From Earliella scabrosa (lineage: Eukaryota > Basidiomycota > Agaricomycetes > Polyporales > Polyporaceae), in the NCBI GenBank assembly GCA_022605405.1, contig JABYQQ010000007.1, positions 992,001 to 1,056,000 of the forward strand: 64,000 nt of DNA, read 5' to 3'. Every line of letters starts with the position of its first letter. The first letter of the stretch is position 1. Shown one piece after another: positions 58,401 to 64,000 of this stretch. A program made the position numbers and the translations under genes. The notes under the pieces are model-generated. The model ran no database searches, was not told where the DNA came from, and saw only the letters and a list, made by a program, of their open reading frames with translations.

Positions 58401-60165
58401 TCAGTCGGCAGCTGGTAGGGGTGTCCTTGGCACATGACGAGCATGTTCCTGTATCCCGACCTTCAGAATGAAAGCATCTATCCATGACAGACCCTTTGCA
58501 CTCAGCGCTCGCTCGAACTCCATGTAGGACTCGTCGCCGAGTAGCGCGAGGACGGGGATATGCGTGAGCTCGATCCCGAATTCGTCGAAGATAGGTGCGT
58601 GATGAGCCATAGAAGGTCGGAGTCGTGCGAGGAACGTCTCGATATCGAGTGGCCCGCCTCGAGGGCCTTCGTGGTCGGCATGCGGACTTGGAGAAGCTGC
58701 GCGGCGACGGTCGCCCAACGCGTTGCGCAGGACGAGGGTTTCCATGAATGTGAAGCCGCGCTCTTGCAGCAAAACGACAAACTTGTCCAGATACTGTTTA
58801 GGCATGCAGGAAAGCGAGTCGACGTAACTTAGTTCGGTGATTCCGAGAGTGAGGAGTAGGTGGGCATGGCGGCTCAACGACATGGGTAGGCCGTCTAGGA
58901 ACGAAGCGACCGTTCCCTCCGCACCGGGATGTGCTAATGGGTCTTGCGTGGCCTGTGACTGGATGACGCGGGATGGACTGGAAGCGATTGACACAACTCT
59001 TGGTCGTTTCGCGGGAAGTAGTACGCCGGGGGACTCGGAGCGCTCTCGCTTGAGTGAGGGTTGCAGAGAATGAGACTCGGACGCTGGTAAACATCAACTC
59101 AGGGACCAATTGTAGATACAACAGCGCATCTGTGCTCACCGTGGCCGCGGCCGGACCCTGCTGAGCTTCGCTCGTTGGTCGCATTTGCACCGGATTGGGA
59201 AGCACTCGATTGAGAGTCCGTGTCCAACTGGCCGGGGTCAAGTGAGATACTTCCAGCCACAAAACGCGCGATCCACGGGACCTCGAGGTGATCATAGGAG
59301 GAAGCATTGTTGAAGGTCACCTGATTTTGTATCCAGCTGGATTGGTGGTGTTTGTCCATCGATCGATGATACCAACCAACCGCGCTGCTGCCATTAAACT
59401 CCAAGTGCCTTCTGCGCAGCCATGGGTGATAGCTGTTCTTAAATTTAGCGGAGTGTCGAGGCTTGCGATAGTATTTGTTCCGCCTGCACCAGGCGTGCCA
59501 GCGGTTGTCCTTGCCCTTGATATATATCCCTTGCGCACCTTCACTTGTCCCAATCCAGACATCTCCGATCCGCCCAATCTGGTTGTCGTCCAGTGGGAAG
59601 CTCGCAAGGAACATCTTCCATGTGTAGACGCCATCTGTTACACGATAGCGTAATTTGCGTGGAATGCTCAGCGTTCGTTCAAGCGAAGTGAGCTTGATCA
59701 TACAGCATCTTGTGCGCACGAAAGGCTCAGACGCATCTGCGAGTTTCAAATTTCAGCCTCCGTACAGTGAGAAGAAGTCTAAATTTTGTGGAGGTTACCA
59801 ATGGATGGCGAGGGTTCTGACATATTGAAGATGAACGGCTCTAGAGAGATGGACGACCCCGGCGTGGCCTTGTCCGATCCAGAGAAGTAACCTGTCAGTG
59901 ATCCTTTGAGTTCATACATCCGACGAAGCAATCAGAGCAAACTTACAACGGACTGTGAACGTTTGGTCGCACTCTTGCTAGGTTCACGGTGACAGCTCAC
60001 CACTGGATAGCCATCAAGTTGCTCGTCGCGGTCGTACTGGACGTCGAGGTGCTGCAGCTGCCTATATACGAATCACACATATACCATCACGGCGAGGGAG
60101 AGAAGAGGAAATGAGATGATGGGAGTCTGAGGTGAACTTAGCACCTTCGGCCCGGACGCTGACAT
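58401..60165 (-). CDS. Unrecognised nuclear-looking protein with two SAM-like repeats
   Basis: Proposed start MSASGPK at 60165, then LQHLDVQYDRDEQLDGY, a YFSGSDKATPGSSIS exon, and a longer exon (about 59736-59141) with ERTLSIPRKLRYRV and GRIGDVWIGTSEGAQGIYIK. The junction at a GTGAGC donor (G/AG in phase) leads to ERSESPGVLLPAKRPRVV, an NLS-like stretch. The C-terminal exon contains two related helical units: SRHAHLLLTLGITELSYV ... LQERGFTFMETLVLR, and AHHAPIFDEFGIELTHI ... LSAKGLSWIDAFILK. They align residue by residue and look like SAM-type bundles. The stop is at 58401-58403. The joint between exons 2 and 3 is not settled. I do not recognise the family. Confidence 0.6.
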
Positions 60166-60194
60166 GGTTGAGCGCTAACTGGGCCGCGTGCGGC

Positions 60195-60200
60195 CACGTG
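60195..60200. promoter_or_regulatory. CACGTG between the SAM-like gene and the CutC gene
   Basis: CACGTGATCGCG is the exact reverse complement of the copy-5 element CGCGATCACGTG. It lies 30 bp upstream of the minus-strand ATG, so this box is not exclusive to the array. Confidence 0.45.
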
Positions 60201-60378
60201 ATCGCGAATCCCGAGGTCAGAGGCGGCTCCGCTCTCGCTCTCGACTGCCATCCTCCACCCCGGCCTCACGCAACCTCGGACTCGCATCGCATGCTCAACA
60301 TGTCGTAGGTAGTTATCCAGACAATAGCGAACAAACGGATCCTCATAACAAGCACTGAGGACACCGTCAACCGAACGC

Positions 60379-61607
60379 ATCACCATCGAAGTCTGCATCG
60401 ATTCCGTCGAGTCCGCCATCGCGTACGTATCCGCCTCCTCTCATCCGTTCGCCGCATCCTCACAGTACGTTGTTTCAGGGCACATCGAGGAGGGGCCGAT
60501 CGCCTCGAGCTCTGCGGCAACCTCGGGCTCGGCGGGGGCACGACTCCCAGTCTGGGGCTGTTCAAGGAAGTTCGCGCGGCCGTCCCGCGCACGCCCATCA
60601 TGGTGCGCTTCCAGTCGTACCGTCGGCCATCCCGGGCTTCGACTTCGCGTGCTTGACTGGGACTGACCTGACGCTGTCGTCCTGCTGTTCCTAGGTGATG
60701 ATACGTCCCCGGACGGGCGACTTCCTGTACTCCGACGCTGAGGTACGGGTCATGCGGGAGGACATCCGCGCGTTCAAAGATGCGGGTGCGGATGGGGTCG
60801 TGTTCGGCGTGCTGGAGAAGGATGGCAAGGTCGATGTGCACCGAACGAAGCTGTGAGCGTCCAATCGCAGGAGGCTTCCCGAGCGCAACTTGACGGGTCT
60901 GACCATCACGAATCGTACAGGTTGGCGGAAGAAGCAGAGCCGATGCAAGGTGCGTGTGTCCATCGCATCCCGGGGCATGTTCCCGTTCTGAGGTGTCTAC
61001 GCAGTTTGCTTCCATCGCGCGTTCGACATGTGCAGCCAGGACGTACTCACCGGTATGTAGCCATCCGCCGCCCTATCCCCCATCCCTTCCATCCTTCTAC
61101 TCGGGATCATCTTCTCATCGCCGTACAACGACGCAGCCCATCTCGACGTCTCCAGCGTGCCGCAAGTGACCCGAATTCTCACCAGGTAAGCCGTCTTCTA
61201 GTGTTACTTAGATATGTTCGCCGAGGTCCCAACGCCGCAGCGGCCAAGCTCAAACCGCATCTTCGCCCGACGCCCTCCCGAGGCTCCGAACGCTCATCCG
61301 CACCGCCTCTCGAATGCCCTCTGCAGCTCGGATCCTGGTCGGCTCTGGGGTGAACGCGCGCACGGTCGGCCTTTTGCTGAACGAGCTGCTTCCGTGCGGG
61401 CTTAGGGAAGTCCACTTGAGCGGTGGAGGGTGGGTCCCGAGCGAGATGGAGTTCCGAAGAGAGGGCTTGGGGATGGGCATCGGCGGAGATGGGGAGTGGG
61501 GGGTCTGGAGAACGGATGAGGGAAAGGTACGAGAGGTGAGAGGGCTGGTGGACGCGGCTTGGGAGGAGTACCTCGAGAAGAGGAAGGCGTTGGAAGCGGA
61601 GAGCTGA
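60379..61607 (+). CDS. CutC family protein (copper homeostasis-type TIM barrel)
   Basis: The first clearly coding block is ITIEVCIDSVESAIA from 60379. The initiator codon is upstream and was not located. After a GTACGT intron comes AAHRGGADRLELCGNLGLGG, GTTPSLGLFKEV and RAAVPRTPIM, then a short intron and VMIRPRTGDFLYSDAEV. Next are FKDAGADGVVFGVLEKDG and VCFHRAFDM with conserved His and Asp/Arg, then later exons with LPRLRTLIRTA, ILVGSGVNARTV and REVHLSGGGWVPSEMEFRRE. Stop 61605-61607. Strand order and signature segments are those of CutC. The biochemical role (copper binding or another metal) is debated for the family. Probably cytosolic. Confidence 0.9.
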
Positions 61608-61853
61608 CACAGCCGGGTTGAGAAGTGATGTTACATAGACACGTCCGTGCGGTACGTAGAATACAGGCAGTCCAAGGGCTGTCAGGGTCGAAAGTCACGT
61701 ATTATGGGTATACAGTACGAGATAGCGAGATGAGCGTCTTCATGGCGAGACAAGAGACGGGGTTGCGTAACAGCACAGATAGAAGCATAAACGCATAGAG
61801 CAAAGCCGGCACATCAAAACGCACCGTGTACGATCCTGATAGCATACAATGGC

Positions 61854-62740
61854 TTACCGCGCCAGCCCCTCATAGAACCTCACGATCCCCTTGATGCCCG
61901 GACAGAGCGCGAGTCGGAGCCGCTCGTTCTCTCTCCACATGACGACGCGGCCGTTGCCTTCGAGCCACTTCATGAGTCCGCCATTGCCGTCCTTGACCAT
62001 CTCGCTGCGGTCCTTGACGAAGTGCGCGAGCCGGTCGCGCTGAAGGGCCCATCGGAGACGGCGCACGGTCGAGACGAGCCGGGGCGAGACGTGAGGTGCG
62101 TGAGAGGCAGAGGAGGAGGGCGAGTACTCGGCGGGAAGGACACGCGTGTGGTAGAAGACGTCGTGCGCGCCGGGGGTGGAGCGCGTGCGGAGGGTGTGGG
62201 CGAGGACAGTGCGGGCGCGGTTGCGTTGGAGACTCTGAGAGGTCTCGTATTGTTTGACCATCTGCAAGGGCAAGTAGAGACGTGAAAACAAAGAGCGTGT
62301 AAGTGTATGCGTGTAGGCAGCTTTAGGGTAGCACGGGGCGGAGAACGAAATGCGAGAGGATGCGCAGCACGACACGTACGAGTGAAGAAGAGACGTAAAG
62401 CCCATCCCGCCACCGTCTCTCGATGCCCAGCCCGCGGATGATGCCTCTGTGCACGAGGTCGGGGAAGGTCGGGCGGAAGGGTAGACCTGCGGAGCTCGTG
62501 CCAAAGAGCGAGTGAGAGACACGCGAGGGCGCGACGATCCAGAGGCGTTCGTGGTTGAGGATGGGGTCGTTGACGAGAGGTACGAGTGCGGGATACGCCT
62601 CGGCGAGCGACGCGAGGTCGGGAAGGTCAAGGAAAGATACTGCGACATCATATGGTGAGCATGCCTTTACACACCAGGTCTCAGTGGAACGACTTGCAGA
62701 TATACAACAGAATCTCCGGAGGACAGTAGTAGAGTAGCAT
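61854..62740 (-). CDS. F-box protein
   Basis: Substrate adaptor of an SCF ubiquitin ligase by family inference. The likely ATG at 62740 gives MLLYYCPPEILLYICKSF, the first half of an F-box. The second half follows an intron: SFLDLPDLASLAEAYPAL, then ERLWIVAPSRVSHSLFG and RGIIRGLGIERRWRDGLY. After another intron, MVKQYETSQSLQRNRART and LRWALQRDRLAHFVKDRSE follow, with the C-terminal block LALCPGIKGIVRFYEGLAR and stop at 61854-61856. I could not find a phase-consistent GT donor between the two F-box halves: the reading frame meets TGA right after KSFH. So exon 1 may use an unusual donor or carry a defect. Confidence 0.7.
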
Positions 62741-63628
62741 CCCTGCCCGTCGAAGGAGTCGGTACCAGACACGCAGGGACTCGAATGACAGGCAAAATGA
62801 AGATGGTGGTAGGAAGCAGGGGCAGAGACGTTCTCAGCGCCGTTGCTGAAGTGCTAGTACAAGAGCAAAGACGGATCTAGTAGTAGGACGCTGAAGGGTC
62901 TGTCTTCGAGACCAACGACCGTTGCAACTCGAACAGGGACTCGAGACCACGGCTCGCGAGCGCCGCAGGCCCGCAGCAACCCGACCTCATCGGCCTTTGC
63001 CGTCCGGCGTCCCTCATCTCGAACCGCACTGAACAAACTACTACATACCCTCTCCTGACCTTTTCTCCCAGCTCTAGATCTCCTTAACCTGCGCGAACTA
63101 CATTCCCTGGCAGCCGTTCGCCAAGCTCGTCGTCTCTCATCACCTCGTCAGCAATGTTTGCTTGGTAAGCACCTGTGTTCAGCTGATCATGCCATGAAAA
63201 GTCCATGCATATCATCGCTGCTCCGTCTTCAAGCTTGCATCGGAAGAATTTGGGTGGAGGTAGCGATTGGATATCGATATTGCACTGGCGAGGCTAGCGA
63301 AGTTCTGATTGAGGTCGAACGACCGTCGACCGGAGCAGGTTATTGGAAAGCATAGAGCTACGTCTGCGCATGATGGGATGGGATGGAAAATGCTTAGCAA
63401 TCCGCAGAACGACTTCCGAGTCGGAAGCGATATCGATCACCACGCACCCAAGGTGTGGTCTCTTTGAGCTCCACGGAAATCTCTATCGGTCTTTCGCAGA
63501 TCTCTTATGTCAGAGACCATGGCCAGGTGAGCTTGTCAATTTTAACTGGGATCAACGTGATAGTCCACACCCCGAGAGAGCACATATATGAGACGAGCCA
63601 AAGGTGGCTCACTTCGTCCAGTGCAGCA
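62741..63628. other. 0.9-kb gap upstream of the GST gene
   Basis: No convincing gene. An ATG at 63153 followed by TTTGCTTGGTAAGC could be an upstream mini-exon or uORF of the GST transcript, but no in-frame continuation was found. Confidence 0.35.
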
Positions 63629-64000
63629 ATGTCCGAGCCTATCATCTTCTACGACCTTCCCTCCAACGTGAAAGGCAAAGTCCTGTCAGCTAACACCCTG
63701 AAGATACGGTACGCTCCTTTCCCCTCTGTCGACATGTAGAAACTCACCATGGTGTCAGGCTCGCCCTGAACTACAAACGCCTCCCCTTCAAGACCGTCTG
63801 GCTCAACTACACGGAGATCGCCCCGACGCTTAAGGAGGCAGGCGCTGCCCCGACGGGCACCTGGCCAGACGGCTCGCCGATGTACACTGTCCCCGCCATC
63901 GTCGACCCGAAAACGGGCGCGGCACTCGCAGAATCCGCGACGATCGCGCGCTACCTTGATGCGACGTACCCTGATACTCCCCGCGCGTTCCCCGAGGGTA
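63629..64000 (+). CDS. Glutathione S-transferase-like protein, N-terminal part (3' end outside window)
   Basis: Exon 1 (63629-63708) codes MSEPIIFYDLPSNVKGKVLS, then a GTACGC intron to 63758. Exon 2 reads LALNYKRLPFKTVWLNYTEI, GSPMYTVPAIVDPKTGAAL and ESATIARYLDATYP, the thioredoxin-fold half of a cytosolic GST with the cis-Pro (TVPAI) and the ES glutathione-binding pair (AESATIARYL). This resembles fungal Ure2p/etherase-related GSTs. The helical C-terminal domain lies beyond the window, so subclass is not assignable. Confidence 0.92.

Noticed and set aside
829..60200. CACGTG box as an array-specific regulatory code
   Set aside because: The box also occurs before the Rsc4-like gene and between the SAM-like and CutC genes, so it cannot be array-specific. 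Kept only as a possible shared promoter element.
62880..63050. tRNA gene suggested by a GTTCGA-like B-box on the minus strand
   Set aside because: No A-box at the right distance and no cloverleaf could be drawn. Other TTCGA matches in the window failed the same test. No rRNA or CRISPR-like repeats were seen either.

Overview
The window looks like nuclear DNA of a filamentous basidiomycete (Agaricomycetes). Genes are split by many introns of about 45-65 bp, coding sequence is GC-rich, and the gene set is typically mushroom-like (P450, DUF6534 membrane protein, GST, Rsc4-, NAF1- and Pfa4-type proteins). All exon structures were inferred by eye from splice signals, reading phase and comparison between paralogues.

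Left flank (1-11,228), conserved single-copy genes: the 3' end of a cytochrome P450 (+), an Rsc4-like double-bromodomain protein (+), a Pfa4-type DHHC palmitoyltransferase (-), a small mitochondrially targeted protein of unknown function (+), a Sas4/PEHE-like probable histone-acetyltransferase subunit (-) and the H/ACA snoRNP assembly factor NAF1 (-).

Centre (11,594-57,969): a head-to-tail array, all on +, of eleven copies of one large gene family, called copies 1-11 here. A full-length member has an acidic N-terminus, an Fe(II)/2-oxoglutarate dioxygenase domain, a long helical region of about 600 residues starting at a conserved VxWP strand, a WxCxCxxC...H cysteine module, and a basic nuclear-localisation tail. 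In copies 5, 6, 7 and 9 the tail ends exactly in VIDLT, a canonical SUMO-interacting motif. Copies 1, 5 and 9 keep the H-x-D...H...R active site. Copy 6 has lost the first His. Copies 2, 3, 4, 7, 10 and 11 have lost most or all iron ligands but keep the fold. Copy 2 stops early, copy 9 lacks the helical region, copy 11 lacks part of it, and copy 8 is a pseudogene. The HxD motif is coded by an 18-nt micro-exon whose last intron splits the Asp codon. Between copies 7 and 9, around dead copy 8, lie a DUF6534 membrane-protein gene (+) and a short-chain dehydrogenase gene (-).

Right flank (58,401-64,000): an unrecognised nuclear-looking protein with two SAM-like repeats (-), a CutC-family protein (+), an F-box protein (-) and the 5' end of a glutathione S-transferase (+).

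Working idea (inference): the array is a lineage-specific expansion of nuclear, SUMO-directed dioxygenases in which a few active enzymes coexist with many pseudoenzyme paralogues. Most copies are preceded by a CACGTG box, often paired with ACGCGT, and the same pair occurs before the Rsc4 gene.
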